Origin: Winogradskyella eckloniae
GTDB taxonomy: Bacteria; Bacteroidota; Bacteroidia; Flavobacteriales; Flavobacteriaceae
Assembly (NCBI RefSeq): GCF_013249045.1
Contig: NZ_JABRWP010000005.1
Location: 124,001-188,000, forward strand
DNA: 64,000 bases
Direction: 5' to 3'
Shown here: positions 18,876 through 28,275 of the stretch, in pieces
How positions within the stretch are numbered: position 1 is the stretch's first letter
Layout of the letters: each line of letters begins with the position of its first letter
The notes under the pieces: model-generated
Databases searched by the model: none
Seen by the model: the letters and a program-made list of their open reading frames with translations, nothing else
Told to the model about the DNA's origin: nothing
Made by a program: the position numbers and the translations under genes

Positions 18876-20150
18876 ATGAAAAAGAAAATTCTTGGTTTTT
18901 TTATATTAATTCTTGTTTCAACATCATCGGTTACTGCACAAGAGACCATTAAAGTAATGTTTTACAATTTACTTAATTACCCTCTTGAAGATGCTGTACC
19001 TAATAGAATTAATGATTTAGAATACATTCTTAATGACTATCAACCCGATTTATTCTTGGTTTGTGAGCTCAATAACAGCACTGGCGCATCTAATGTGTTA
19101 AATGCTACACGAACTGCAATTAGCTCTAATTTTGAAATGGCCACCTATGTTTCTAACACTTCTGATGATGCCGTAGGAGATCAAAACGATTTACAAAATC
19201 TATTGTATTATGACAGCACTAAATTTACCATAGAAGAAGAAATAATTGTACCAACATACCTAAGAGATTTTAACGTTTATCGCGTTCAGTTAAACACTAT
19301 AAATCAACATACTAATCCAATTGAGATTTATATTATTATAGGTCATTTAAAAGCTTCTAGCGGCACAACGAACGCACAAAAACGTTACGAAATGATCCTA
19401 GATTTAGAAACCTATTTAAATACATTACCTGCAGATACTAACGTCGTATTGGGTGGCGATTTAAATGTGTATACCTCAAGCGAAACTGCTTTTCAAACAC
19501 TGATTAATTCTAGCAATACGATTACATTTGTAGATCCTGCTAATCGCATAGGTAGTTGGCATAACAATTCGGATTATATTGATGTATTTACACAATCTAC
19601 GAGAACACAAACAGGAATGGGAGGTTCTACTGGAGGATTTGATGATAGATTTGATTTTATTTTAACCTCAGAACATATGGTAAGTGCGTCCAATCTTACT
19701 TATGTACCAGATTCTTACCAAGTTTATGGTAATAATGGACTGGTGTCTTGCTGGAACAAATCCATTAACTCTTTAGATTGTGAAACCACAGGCTCTCAAT
19801 TTTCGTATACCTTGAGAAACGCATTACATAATTTTAGTGATCATCTTCCCGTTACTATATCATTAGAAACCGATGCATCATTTTTAAGTATTAATGAGGT
19901 TGAAATAAGCAATGTATTTCACTTAGAAAACACGCAAATTAAAGAAACACTTAGTATTAACATCAATGCACCCAATGGGATGCACAATACAGCTTTAGTG
20001 TATAATGCATTAGGTCAGAACATAAAAACATTAACCCTAAACTCGGCAGTAAAACAACATTTCAATGTTTCAGATTTACAAAATGGTCTATACTATTTAG
20101 TACTATCTAACAGCAATCACAAACCCGTTAAATTCGTTATTTCAAATTGA
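18876..20150 (+). CDS. Secreted endonuclease/exonuclease/phosphatase protein with T9SS sorting domain
   Basis: A 424-residue exported protein: signal peptide 1-21; EEP domain at about 25-325 with VMFYNLLNYP, LVCELNN, GGDLNVY, RFDFILTS and FSDHLPV; and a T9SS type A sorting domain at about 345-424 (LVYNALGQNIKTLTL, LQNGLYYLVL). It probably acts on extracellular nucleic acid or phosphodiesters. Its stop overlaps the TTG start of the next gene, so the two may be translationally coupled. Confidence 0.85.
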   Translation: MKKKILGFFILILVSTSSVTAQETIKVMFYNLLNYPLEDAVPNRINDLEYILNDYQPDLFLVCELNNSTGASNVLNATRTAISSNFEMATYVSNTSDDAVGDQNDLQNLLYYDSTKFTIEEEIIVPTYLRDFNVYRVQLNTINQHTNPIEIYIIIGHLKASSGTTNAQKRYEMILDLETYLNTLPADTNVVLGGDLNVYTSSETAFQTLINSSNTITFVDPANRIGSWHNNSDYIDVFTQSTRTQTGMGGSTGGFDDRFDFILTSEHMVSASNLTYVPDSYQVYGNNGLVSCWNKSINSLDCETTGSQFSYTLRNALHNFSDHLPVTISLETDASFLSINEVEISNVFHLENTQIKETLSININAPNGMHNTALVYNALGQNIKTLTLNSAVKQHFNVSDLQNGLYYLVLSNSNHKPVKFVISN

Positions 20151-22990
20151 GAATATCTAGCATCATACCTATATTAATTTATGTTTTTAGCTTAGGTTGC
20201 CTAGCGCAAAACCAGCTAGATATTGATGCTATTGTAAATGTTGAAGATAAAACCATCGCTATTTCACAATCAATCGTTTATAAAAACGAATCTAACACCA
20301 CACTAAAAACGATTTATTTAAGTGATTGGAATAATAGTTTTTCAACAAAATCTACGCCATTAGCCAAACGTTTTGAAGAAGAATATAGCACAAAATTTCA
20401 TTTGGCAAAAAATGAACAACGTGGATACACTGTCATCACTTCCATACAAAATAAGCATCACGTTGATTTAGAGTTTACAAGACTAAAACAACATCCAGAT
20501 GTGTTAGCCGTAACTTTAGCGCAAGGCATAAAACCAGGCGAATCTTACGCTATTAATCTTAATTACAATCTACGCATTCCAGATGCTTCGTTTACAGATT
20601 ATGGGTTTACCAAAACGGAAGATTTTGAACTGAAATACTGGTACATAACACCAGTTGTTTATAATGGAAAGTGGCAGTATTACAGTAATAAAAATTTAGA
20701 CGATCTTTTTATCCCTAAGGCAGATATTACCTTAAAAATTACACATCCATTAAATTATAAAGTAACCTCTGAATTAGATTTTTATGATATAAAAAGTGAT
20801 CCAAAAGATGCCACACAAACTACGACCTTAATTGGTAAAGACAGAGTGGATTCTTATTTGTCATTAAATAAATTCCCAGACTTTAATTTTGTGCAAACTG
20901 ACGATTTTATAGTGGTCTCAAACATACATGAAAAAGGACTAAAACCAGGCCCAATAAAAGCAGTCATTACAGACAAAATCACATCTTTTTTAACAAAGAA
21001 TTTAGGTCAATATCCACATAAGCAATTACTTGTTTCAAATATTGATTATCAAAAAAATCCATTGTATGGTCTTAATCAATTACCGAGTTTTTTCAGACCA
21101 TTTCCCGATGAATTTCAATATGAATTAAAAGTTCTAAAAACCGCCTTAAAAAAATATTTAGATAATGTCTTGTTGTTAAACCCTAGAAAAGACCATTGGC
21201 TGAGTGAAGGTCTTCAAATTTATTTTTTAATTAAATATGTTGAAGAATTCTATCCAGACCAAAAACTGTTAGGATCTCTTGCCAATGTTTGGGGCATTAG
21301 ATCTTTTCATGCATCAGATTTAGATTTTAATTTTCAGTATTTTCTATACTCTATGGAAATTGCCCGAAAAAACAGAGATCAACCTATTGCTACATCAAAA
21401 GATTCTTTAACAAAGTTTAATGCTAATATCGCCGGAAAATATAAAGCCGGAATAGGACTTAAGTATTTAGACCATTTTACAGACGATATTAATTTAAGCC
21501 ATAATATCACTGAATTCTTAGCATTAAATCAATTAAAACACATTGAGGTTAATGCGTTTGAAACCTATTTAAAAGCCAACACACAAAAAGATATAAATTG
21601 GTTTTTTGAAGATTACATAAACACAAGAGCGAAGATAGATTTTAAAATCACATCTATTTCAGAGGATAAAGACTCCTTAAAAGTGACTGTAAAGAATAAG
21701 AGACATAACAATATGCCAATCTCTTTATATAAACTAAAAAATGATTCTGTAATAGATAAAATTTGGATTGAACACATAAAGGGTAAAAAAACTATCTCAC
21801 TGGCTAAAGATGATACAGAGAAATTTGCTTTAGACTATGACAATGTCATTCCAGAATTTAACCAACGTGATAATATAAAAGCTGCCAATGGTTCTTTCTT
21901 AAAAAACAAACCTTTACAGTTTAGACTTTTTAAAGATATTGAAGATCCAAATTACAATCAAATTTTCTTTATGCCATTAGTAGAGTTTAATAACATCTAT
22001 GATGGCCTAACACTTGGAACAAAAGTGTATAATAAAACCATTTTAAGAAAACGATTAAATTATAGATTTTCGCCTCAATACGCTACAAAATCGAGAACAC
22101 TTACAGGATCGACATCATTATTTTATTCGCATAATTTAGAAAATCAAAATCTATTTGATATCACTTTTGGCGTATCTGCCAGTTACAAATCCTTTGCCGA
22201 AGATGCGTTTTTTACAAGGATAAGACCATCTATTTCATTTAATTTTAGAAAGGATACCGATTTTAGATCAGACCAAAGAGATCAGATCTCAGCACGATAT
22301 GTTAGCATTAGTAGAACTTTAGGAGAAAACGCCAATGTTGTGATAGAAGAACCCGATTATGGTGTATTTAATTTAAGGTACACACATCACAATCCTGGAA
22401 TAATAAATTTTTCAAGCTTTTATACCGACGTACAAGTCGCAAATAAGTTTAAAAAACTAGCCTTTAACTATGAGTTTAGAAAACTCACTAAAAGTAACAG
22501 AAATATCAATTTTAGATTTTATGCTGGCTTTTTTCTAGATAGCCAATTAGATCCTGCCTCTAATGATTTTAGTTTTGCATTAGATAGACCTACTGATTAT
22601 TTGTTTGACTTTAATTATTTAGGGCGTTCGGAGGACTCAGGCTTATTTAGTCAGCAAATTATTATTGCAGAAGGCGGTTTTAAATCACAATTAGATCCTG
22701 CATTTGCAAACCAATGGATAACCACAGCAAATTTCAGTACATCCATATGGCGATACATACAAGCTTATGGCGATTTGGGTTTAGTTAAAAACAAATTTCA
22801 AAATGCAAAATTTGTATATGACTCAGGCATAAGATTAAATTTAGTTGAAGATTATTTTGAAATATTTTTACCTATTTATTCTAATTTAGGGTGGGAAATT
22901 GCCCAGCCTAATTACGATCAAAGTATTCGGTTTATGTTTACGGTAGACCCAAATGTCCTATTAGGTCTATTTAGACGAAAGTGGTATTAA
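20147..22990 (+). CDS. M1-peptidase-like domain fused to a predicted outer-membrane beta-barrel
   Basis: A 947-residue exported protein. The start is TTG at 20147, giving signal peptide 1-20 (ending GCLAQ); its TTGA shares bases with the upstream stop. About residues 25-500 follow the M1 aminopeptidase (gluzincin) layout: a beta-saddle N-domain, then NPLYGLNQLPSFF where active enzymes have the GxMEN loop, then DHWLSEG at about 348-354. The HEXXH zinc motif is absent, so this is probably a non-catalytic relative. From about 600 the sequence alternates as in an outer-membrane barrel and ends LGLFRRKWY. Function unknown; perhaps surface display or assembly. Confidence 0.75.
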   Translation: MRISSIIPILIYVFSLGCLAQNQLDIDAIVNVEDKTIAISQSIVYKNESNTTLKTIYLSDWNNSFSTKSTPLAKRFEEEYSTKFHLAKNEQRGYTVITSIQNKHHVDLEFTRLKQHPDVLAVTLAQGIKPGESYAINLNYNLRIPDASFTDYGFTKTEDFELKYWYITPVVYNGKWQYYSNKNLDDLFIPKADITLKITHPLNYKVTSELDFYDIKSDPKDATQTTTLIGKDRVDSYLSLNKFPDFNFVQTDDFIVVSNIHEKGLKPGPIKAVITDKITSFLTKNLGQYPHKQLLVSNIDYQKNPLYGLNQLPSFFRPFPDEFQYELKVLKTALKKYLDNVLLLNPRKDHWLSEGLQIYFLIKYVEEFYPDQKLLGSLANVWGIRSFHASDLDFNFQYFLYSMEIARKNRDQPIATSKDSLTKFNANIAGKYKAGIGLKYLDHFTDDINLSHNITEFLALNQLKHIEVNAFETYLKANTQKDINWFFEDYINTRAKIDFKITSISEDKDSLKVTVKNKRHNNMPISLYKLKNDSVIDKIWIEHIKGKKTISLAKDDTEKFALDYDNVIPEFNQRDNIKAANGSFLKNKPLQFRLFKDIEDPNYNQIFFMPLVEFNNIYDGLTLGTKVYNKTILRKRLNYRFSPQYATKSRTLTGSTSLFYSHNLENQNLFDITFGVSASYKSFAEDAFFTRIRPSISFNFRKDTDFRSDQRDQISARYVSISRTLGENANVVIEEPDYGVFNLRYTHHNPGIINFSSFYTDVQVANKFKKLAFNYEFRKLTKSNRNINFRFYAGFFLDSQLDPASNDFSFALDRPTDYLFDFNYLGRSEDSGLFSQQIIIAEGGFKSQLDPAFANQWITTANFSTSIWRYIQAYGDLGLVKNKFQNAKFVYDSGIRLNLVEDYFEIFLPIYSNLGWEIAQPNYDQSIRFMFTVDPNVLLGLFRRKWY

Positions 22991-23092
22991 CAAATTCTTA
23001 TTGAAATGTTAAAATACTTATTTAAATTATATTATTCTTACTAAAAACCAAATTACATTAGTAAATTCACAATAATATAACGTTAACAACTA

Positions 23093-23123
23093 TTGCATTT
23101 AGCCTTAAATTTTCGTACTTTTG
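23093..23123 (+). promoter_or_regulatory. Promoter of the fused 2-oxoacid dehydrogenase E1 gene
   Basis: TTG at 23093-23095, a 20-base spacer, then TACTTTTG at 23116-23123 (exact TAnnTTTG). The element overlaps an in-frame TTG at 23121, which therefore cannot be the start codon of a transcript made here. Confidence 0.65.
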
Positions 23124-23144
23124 TTAGATATTAGCTATACCTAC

Positions 23145-25556
23145 ATGAAGACAAATTCTAACACCAAAACAGAGATTACATTCGAAGATTTTAAAACAGA
23201 GGTTTTAAATGATTTTAAACTCGCTGTAACAAGTAGAGAATGTAGTTTGTTGGGTCGAAGAGAAGTTTTAACAGGTAAAGCTAAATTTGGCATTTTTGGC
23301 GATGGTAAAGAAATCCCTCAAATTGCATGGGCAAAAGCCTTTGAAGATGGCGATTTTAGATCTGGCTATTATAGAGATCAAACCTTTATGATGGCAATTG
23401 GTGAATTAACAATTGAACAATTTTTTGCCGGTTTATATGCCAATACAGACTTAAAAGAAGAACCCATGTCTGCTGGTAGACAAATGGGTGGCCATTTTGC
23501 CACACATAGTTTAGATGAAAATGGACAATGGAAAAACCTAACTAAGCAAAAAAATTCTAGTGCAGATATTTCGCCAACTGCTGGTCAAATGCCTAGACTT
23601 TTAGGTCTTGCTCAAGCATCGAAAATCTACAGACAGGTTGAAGGAATAGACACCACCAATTTCTCTATCTCTGGTAATGAAATTGCTTGGGGCACCATTG
23701 GTAACGCAAGTACTAGTGAAGGTCTTTTCTTTGAAACCATAAATGCTGCTGGTGTTTTACAAGTGCCAATGATTATAAGTGTTTGGGATGATAATTATGG
23801 CATATCTGTACACGCAAAACACCAAACAACTAAAGAAAACATATCCGAAATACTCAAAGGGTTTCAACGTAACAAAGACCAAAAAGGTTATGAAATTTTT
23901 AGAGTTAATGGTTGGAACTATCCTGAATTAATGGATACCTACCAAAGAGCAGCTAAAATTTCTAGAAAAGAACACGTCCCTGTCATTATACACGTACAAG
24001 AATTAACACAACCACAAGGACATTCTACTTCTGGTTCTCATGAACGATACAAGGATATAGAACGTTTAACTTGGGAAACTGAATACGATTGTAATGCACA
24101 AATGCGTCATTGGATAGTTGCTAATAATATTGCTACTGATGAAGAATTACTCAATCTTGAGCGTAGTATAAAAAGAGAGGTTAGAGCAGCTAAAAAAGAG
24201 GCTTGGCTTACATTTATCAAGCCCATTATTGCCGAAAGCAAACAAGCCATACAACTCTTAGATCAGTTAGCCACAACTAGCGCTAATGGTGTTTTTATTA
24301 GAAAATTAATTAGTGACTTAGAATCTATTGAAGAACCGCTAAGAAAAGATATTTTATCTACCGCTCGCAAAGCACTTCGCTATGTGGTTTCCGAAACCTC
24401 TAGCGCAAAAACGTCATTACAAAATTGGATTACTAATTATTTAAATAAGGTTCAACCTAAATATAGTTCGCATTTACACAGTGAATCGTCACTAAGTGCA
24501 TTAAATCAGAAAGAAGTTTTACCAACGTACAATGAAGATGCAGAAGAGGTAGATGGACGATTAGTTCTACGAGAAAATTTTGATGCTATCTTTAAAAATT
24601 ATCCCGAAAGTTTAATTTTTGGTGAAGACGCAGGTTATATTGGAGACGTCAATCAAGGATTAGAAGGGCTACAAGAAAAATACGGCGAATTAAGAGTCGC
24701 TGACACAGGAATTAGAGAAGCAACCATAATTGGGCAAGGTATTGGTATGGCAATGCGAGGCTTAAGACCAATCGCAGAAATACAATATTTAGATTACATT
24801 ATGTACGCCTTACAAATAATGAGTGATGATTTGGCTACGGTGTTATACAGAACAAAAGGACGCCAAAAAGCGCCTTTAATTGTAAGAACACGTGGTCATC
24901 GATTAGAAGGTATTTGGCATTCTGGATCACAAATGGGTGGTGTTTTAAACTTAGTTAGAGGCATACATGTTTTAGTTCCTAGAAATATGACTAAAGCCGC
25001 TGGCTTTTACAACACACTATTAGCAAGTGACGAACCTGCATTAGTCGTAGAATGTCTTAATGGTTACAGACTTAAAGAGAAACTACCAAACAACATTGGC
25101 GCGTTTAAAACACCAATTGGTGTTGTAGAAACCATTAGAGAAGGCGAAGATATAACTTTAGTATCCTATGGCTCTACTTTAAGATTAGTAGAGCAAGCCG
25201 CTAAAGAATTACAAGAAGTTGGCATTGATGCAGAAATTATAGATGTGCAATCCTTATTACCATTTGATTTAAATCATGATATCGTAAAAAGTATTGCAAA
25301 AACCAATCGTGTTATGGTCATCGATGAAGATGTCAAAGGTGGCGCTTCTGCATATATATTAGATCAAATCTTAAATGAACAAGATGCTTTCCAATATTTA
25401 GATAGCAACCCAAAAACTTTAGCCGCTAAACCGCATAGACCTGCTTACGGAACCGATGGCGACTACTTTTCTAAACCATCTGTAGAAGATATTTTTGAAG
25501 CCATATATGAGGTCATGTACGAGTTAAATCCTGCTGATTTCCCGAAATTGAGATAG
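23145..25556 (+). CDS. Fused alpha/beta E1 component of a branched-chain 2-oxoacid dehydrogenase
   Basis: An 803-residue thiamine-diphosphate enzyme that decarboxylates a 2-oxo acid (2-oxoisovalerate type) and passes the acyl group to the lipoyl E2. The N-terminal half (about 1-420) is the alpha part with the TPP site GNASTSEGLFFE and later WDDNYGISV; the C-terminal half (about 470-803) is the beta part (FGEDAGYIGDVNQGLEGL, DTGIREATIIG, VIDEDVKGG). Separate genes are usual elsewhere; the fusion is common in Bacteroidota. An earlier TTG at 23121 is in frame but sits in the promoter, so ATG 23145 is preferred. E2 and E3 are not in the window. Confidence 0.92.
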   Translation: MKTNSNTKTEITFEDFKTEVLNDFKLAVTSRECSLLGRREVLTGKAKFGIFGDGKEIPQIAWAKAFEDGDFRSGYYRDQTFMMAIGELTIEQFFAGLYANTDLKEEPMSAGRQMGGHFATHSLDENGQWKNLTKQKNSSADISPTAGQMPRLLGLAQASKIYRQVEGIDTTNFSISGNEIAWGTIGNASTSEGLFFETINAAGVLQVPMIISVWDDNYGISVHAKHQTTKENISEILKGFQRNKDQKGYEIFRVNGWNYPELMDTYQRAAKISRKEHVPVIIHVQELTQPQGHSTSGSHERYKDIERLTWETEYDCNAQMRHWIVANNIATDEELLNLERSIKREVRAAKKEAWLTFIKPIIAESKQAIQLLDQLATTSANGVFIRKLISDLESIEEPLRKDILSTARKALRYVVSETSSAKTSLQNWITNYLNKVQPKYSSHLHSESSLSALNQKEVLPTYNEDAEEVDGRLVLRENFDAIFKNYPESLIFGEDAGYIGDVNQGLEGLQEKYGELRVADTGIREATIIGQGIGMAMRGLRPIAEIQYLDYIMYALQIMSDDLATVLYRTKGRQKAPLIVRTRGHRLEGIWHSGSQMGGVLNLVRGIHVLVPRNMTKAAGFYNTLLASDEPALVVECLNGYRLKEKLPNNIGAFKTPIGVVETIREGEDITLVSYGSTLRLVEQAAKELQEVGIDAEIIDVQSLLPFDLNHDIVKSIAKTNRVMVIDEDVKGGASAYILDQILNEQDAFQYLDSNPKTLAAKPHRPAYGTDGDYFSKPSVEDIFEAIYEVMYELNPADFPKLR

Positions 25557-25579
25557 CAACGCTATGTTATAAATTATAC

Positions 25580-25615
25580 AAAAAGCGTTATCTATTAAAA
25601 CAGATAGCGCTTTTT
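25580..25615 (+). terminator. Rho-independent terminator after the E1 gene
   Basis: A 14-bp stem with one G-T pair (25580-25593 with 25602-25615), an 8-base loop, and a T-run inside the second arm. Confidence 0.85.
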
Positions 25616-25652
25616 CGACTTATCCCCTTCCCATTTTAAAAGTTTAATAAAA

Positions 25653-25680
25653 TTGAACATAATTAATTATTGTATTTTTG
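25653..25680 (+). promoter_or_regulatory. Promoter of the following secreted-protein gene
   Basis: TTG (25653-25655), a 17-base spacer, and TATTTTTG (25673-25680), an exact -7 match. The leader then holds a 5-bp hairpin (GCTGA / TCAGC, 25684-25700) before the ATG at 25729. Confidence 0.6.
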
Positions 25681-25728
25681 TGTGCTGATTTATTTTCAGC
25701 AAATAACATCAATCACTAAATAATTATT

Positions 25729-27159
25729 ATGAAAAAAATTATCCTTGCGTTATTAATAACGCTTCCCTTATTAAGTTTTGGTCAAAAAATAAAAGTAAAA
25801 AAAGGAATCGTTACCTTCGATGGTAAAGAGGTTGCTAAAGTTGATGACGACACTAGAGACAACTATAAATTTTCAACATTAAAAGGCGAAAAAGCCTTTG
25901 ACGTTGTTTTTAAAGGAATGTCTGCAAATAACCTTGAAGGTTTTCAATGGTTAGAGATGACTTCGGCAGATGGAAAGAAAACAGAAATTCCCTATGAAGT
26001 TTTAATGACGTCATTTAGTGTCACTAAATTAATCATTAAATTACTAAGTGAAAAGTATGAATTAATTACTTCTAACGGCATTGACATGGCAAAGGTCAAT
26101 GATTTTTTTGCCGTAGAGCGCGAAATCTTAAGCGATAAATATGCAAAAGCAGTGGTGGCTGCAAAAGCAGATGAAGAGGCTCGTCAAAAAACGGTTGGGA
26201 GATATAATCCTTTTGTAAAAGATGACGGAACTATTGTTTACGGAGGATCACAAGGCACTAATATCGCAGGATATGCATCATATCATAATAACACGTATAC
26301 AGTAAAAGATTTAGATGGCATTGTCATTGGTACAGCAAAAGGCTGCTCTACATGTACAGATGTAGACGCTACAACCTATACCGACGAAACGTTTAAGTTT
26401 GATTACGGCTCTAAAACCATGATGACAGGACGTTTTTCGAGATCATTTGCCCAAATATTTGTAGAAGAATTATTAGGCAGAGGTTATACACTTCAACATG
26501 AAGCAAAAGCCTATAAAAAACGATTACATAATGAACGCGTCAGTGTTGCAAAAGAACAAAGCATTAATCTTTATGGTGTAGCAGGAAATGTCACAGATAC
26601 AGACGGAACAGTTTATAAAGGTACTGTTTATGCTATTTTTGAACAACTACAACTCGATCCTTCTCAACAAGAAAGCAGTGTTTACGACATGAATTCTATT
26701 GATAAATTTGGAAAATTTGTAAGTGTTAAATACAAAAACGAAAAAAATAGAGATCGTACAAAAAAGTTTGCAGCTAAGGATAATGTTACTTTTTGTGCTA
26801 ATGATAATGGAACCGAAAAGTGCTTTATGGGTATGAAAACAAAAGGTAATGCCCTTAAAAAATTATCTAATGCTTCTAATTTAGGGTTTGATAATTCTTA
26901 TTTCTATGAAATTATATATGAGAAAAACGGACACATGGTTTTAGCTAAACCAGGTGAAGAAGGGACTTATGTCTTAAAATTTACTGACCAAAAAGTTGGT
27001 TTTATGATTGATAGTAGAAAGAACGATAAAATTTCTGAAAAATTAGCCAAGTTTATTGGTAGCTGTAAAAGTTTAGCTGAAGATATTAATAATGGCGAAT
27101 TTGATTTAAGTAACTTAGATAATTTAAAACAAATAGTAGACGAGTATTGTAAAAAATAA
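25729..27159 (+). CDS. Secreted protein of unknown function
   Basis: A 476-residue exported protein with signal peptide 1-18 (ending LLSFGQ). No domain was recognised. About residues 20-150 are a mixed alpha/beta region; 165-205 contains a Gly/Tyr-rich stretch; two cysteine pairs stand out (CSTC at about 206-209 and FCAND/KCF near 352-364), possible disulfides in the periplasm. It has its own promoter and a strong terminator, so it is a single transcription unit, with two further unknown genes just downstream on the same strand. Confidence 0.7.
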   Translation: MKKIILALLITLPLLSFGQKIKVKKGIVTFDGKEVAKVDDDTRDNYKFSTLKGEKAFDVVFKGMSANNLEGFQWLEMTSADGKKTEIPYEVLMTSFSVTKLIIKLLSEKYELITSNGIDMAKVNDFFAVEREILSDKYAKAVVAAKADEEARQKTVGRYNPFVKDDGTIVYGGSQGTNIAGYASYHNNTYTVKDLDGIVIGTAKGCSTCTDVDATTYTDETFKFDYGSKTMMTGRFSRSFAQIFVEELLGRGYTLQHEAKAYKKRLHNERVSVAKEQSINLYGVAGNVTDTDGTVYKGTVYAIFEQLQLDPSQQESSVYDMNSIDKFGKFVSVKYKNEKNRDRTKKFAAKDNVTFCANDNGTEKCFMGMKTKGNALKKLSNASNLGFDNSYFYEIIYEKNGHMVLAKPGEEGTYVLKFTDQKVGFMIDSRKNDKISEKLAKFIGSCKSLAEDINNGEFDLSNLDNLKQIVDEYCKK

Positions 27160-27174
27160 TCCTGATCACATATC

Positions 27175-27215
27175 AAAAAAAATAAGGAAGGCAATTTTGC
27201 CTTCCTTATTTTTTA
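27175..27215 (+). terminator. Strong terminator
   Basis: A near-perfect stem of more than 15 bp (A-run, AAGGAAGGC / GCCTTCCTT, T-run) between the secreted-protein gene and the next gene. Confidence 0.9.
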
Positions 27216-27231
27216 ACCTTAATTTTAAACC

Positions 27232-27714
27232 ATGAAGATTGAATCTATCGTTACTATAAAAAAGGAATTAAAGCATTTATCTCAAGAAGAACTTCTAGAA
27301 TTATGCTTACGCTTAGGAAAGTTTAAAAAAGAGAATAAAGCATTATTAACGTATCTATTGTTTGAATCTCATGACGAAGATGGTTACATAGCAAGTGTTA
27401 AATCTACATTAGATGAATTGTTTGAAGGCATAAATACAGACAGCTATTTCTACATGAAGAAAACGATTAGAAAAATTCTTAGACAGATTAGAGTTTATAG
27501 CAGATATTCATTGAAGAAAACAACAGAAGTAGAACTCCTACTCTATTTCTGCGAACGTCTTAATGAATTACAACCTTCAATTCATAGAAACACAACACTC
27601 AGTAATCTTTATGAGCGCCAAATCTTATCAATAAAGAAAAAAGTAAGTGTATTGCATGAAGATTTACAGTACGATTATAATTTACAATTAGATGCATTAG
27701 ATGGAAAATCGTAA
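27232..27714 (+). CDS. Helical cytosolic protein of unknown function
   Basis: A 160-residue all-helical, basic protein without signal or membrane segments. No family was recognised. Helical patterns such as LSQEELLELCLRLGKFKKE and KKTIRKILRQIRVY suggest a helical-repeat or nucleic-acid-associated protein, but this is only a guess. The last 14 bases overlap the start of the next gene, indicating coupled translation. Confidence 0.65.
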   Translation: MKIESIVTIKKELKHLSQEELLELCLRLGKFKKENKALLTYLLFESHDEDGYIASVKSTLDELFEGINTDSYFYMKKTIRKILRQIRVYSRYSLKKTTEVELLLYFCERLNELQPSIHRNTTLSNLYERQILSIKKKVSVLHEDLQYDYNLQLDALDGKS

Positions 27715-28261
27715 CACCTCAATTTTAGAGTCTAAATTAAAGCGACACAAAATATCGTTTATCTCTGACAACGGAACTATTACAATCGGAAAATCAAAAA
27801 CAGATTATACCATTTTAATAGGTCTAATTATATTTCCACTTTCAACAGCTGTAGGTATTACCATATTTCTAATTTGGGATAATTTTGATTTTTTTGGAAC
27901 TCATCGTGGAAAAATAATCGCTGGAATTCTGTTTTTATTTGGAACTGCAATATTCAACTTTACAAGGATAGTTTCTAAAAAGCAATCCAACAAAACCCTA
28001 AAAACTTTAATCAATAGAACAATTAAAATCAAAAATAAATTTGGCGAAAATAGTTTTGACACCAACAACATTAAGGCGTTTACACACAACATTAAAGAGA
28101 TAAATGAAGAACTTTATGAAGGCACTCTTTATTTAATTGACAGCAAAAATCAAAAGCATCGTATACTAGGATTCGATGATGACAATGAAAAATATGTCTC
28201 AGATGATTTAATTTGGTTCTCAGAATATTTTAAAGAATATACGCAAACTACAACACCTTAA
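27701..28261 (+). CDS. Small membrane protein of unknown function
   Basis: A 186-residue protein with two predicted membrane helices (about 36-58 and 70-90) forming a hairpin, and a C-terminal cytosolic domain (about 95-180) of beta/alpha pattern (GTLYLIDSKNQKHRILGFDDD), reminiscent of small PH-like domains in bacterial membrane proteins; this is inference. It starts inside the previous gene by 14 bases and ends 14 bases from the convergent methyltransferase. Confidence 0.65.
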   Translation: MENRNTSILESKLKRHKISFISDNGTITIGKSKTDYTILIGLIIFPLSTAVGITIFLIWDNFDFFGTHRGKIIAGILFLFGTAIFNFTRIVSKKQSNKTLKTLINRTIKIKNKFGENSFDTNNIKAFTHNIKEINEELYEGTLYLIDSKNQKHRILGFDDDNEKYVSDDLIWFSEYFKEYTQTTTP

Positions 28262-28275
28262 CAAAGTATTAAAAA

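Noticed and set aside
23121..23144. TTG at 23121 as start of the E1 gene
   Set aside because: It is part of the -7 element TACTTTTG at 23116-23123, so the transcript would start downstream of it; ATG 23145 also gives a more usual N-terminus.
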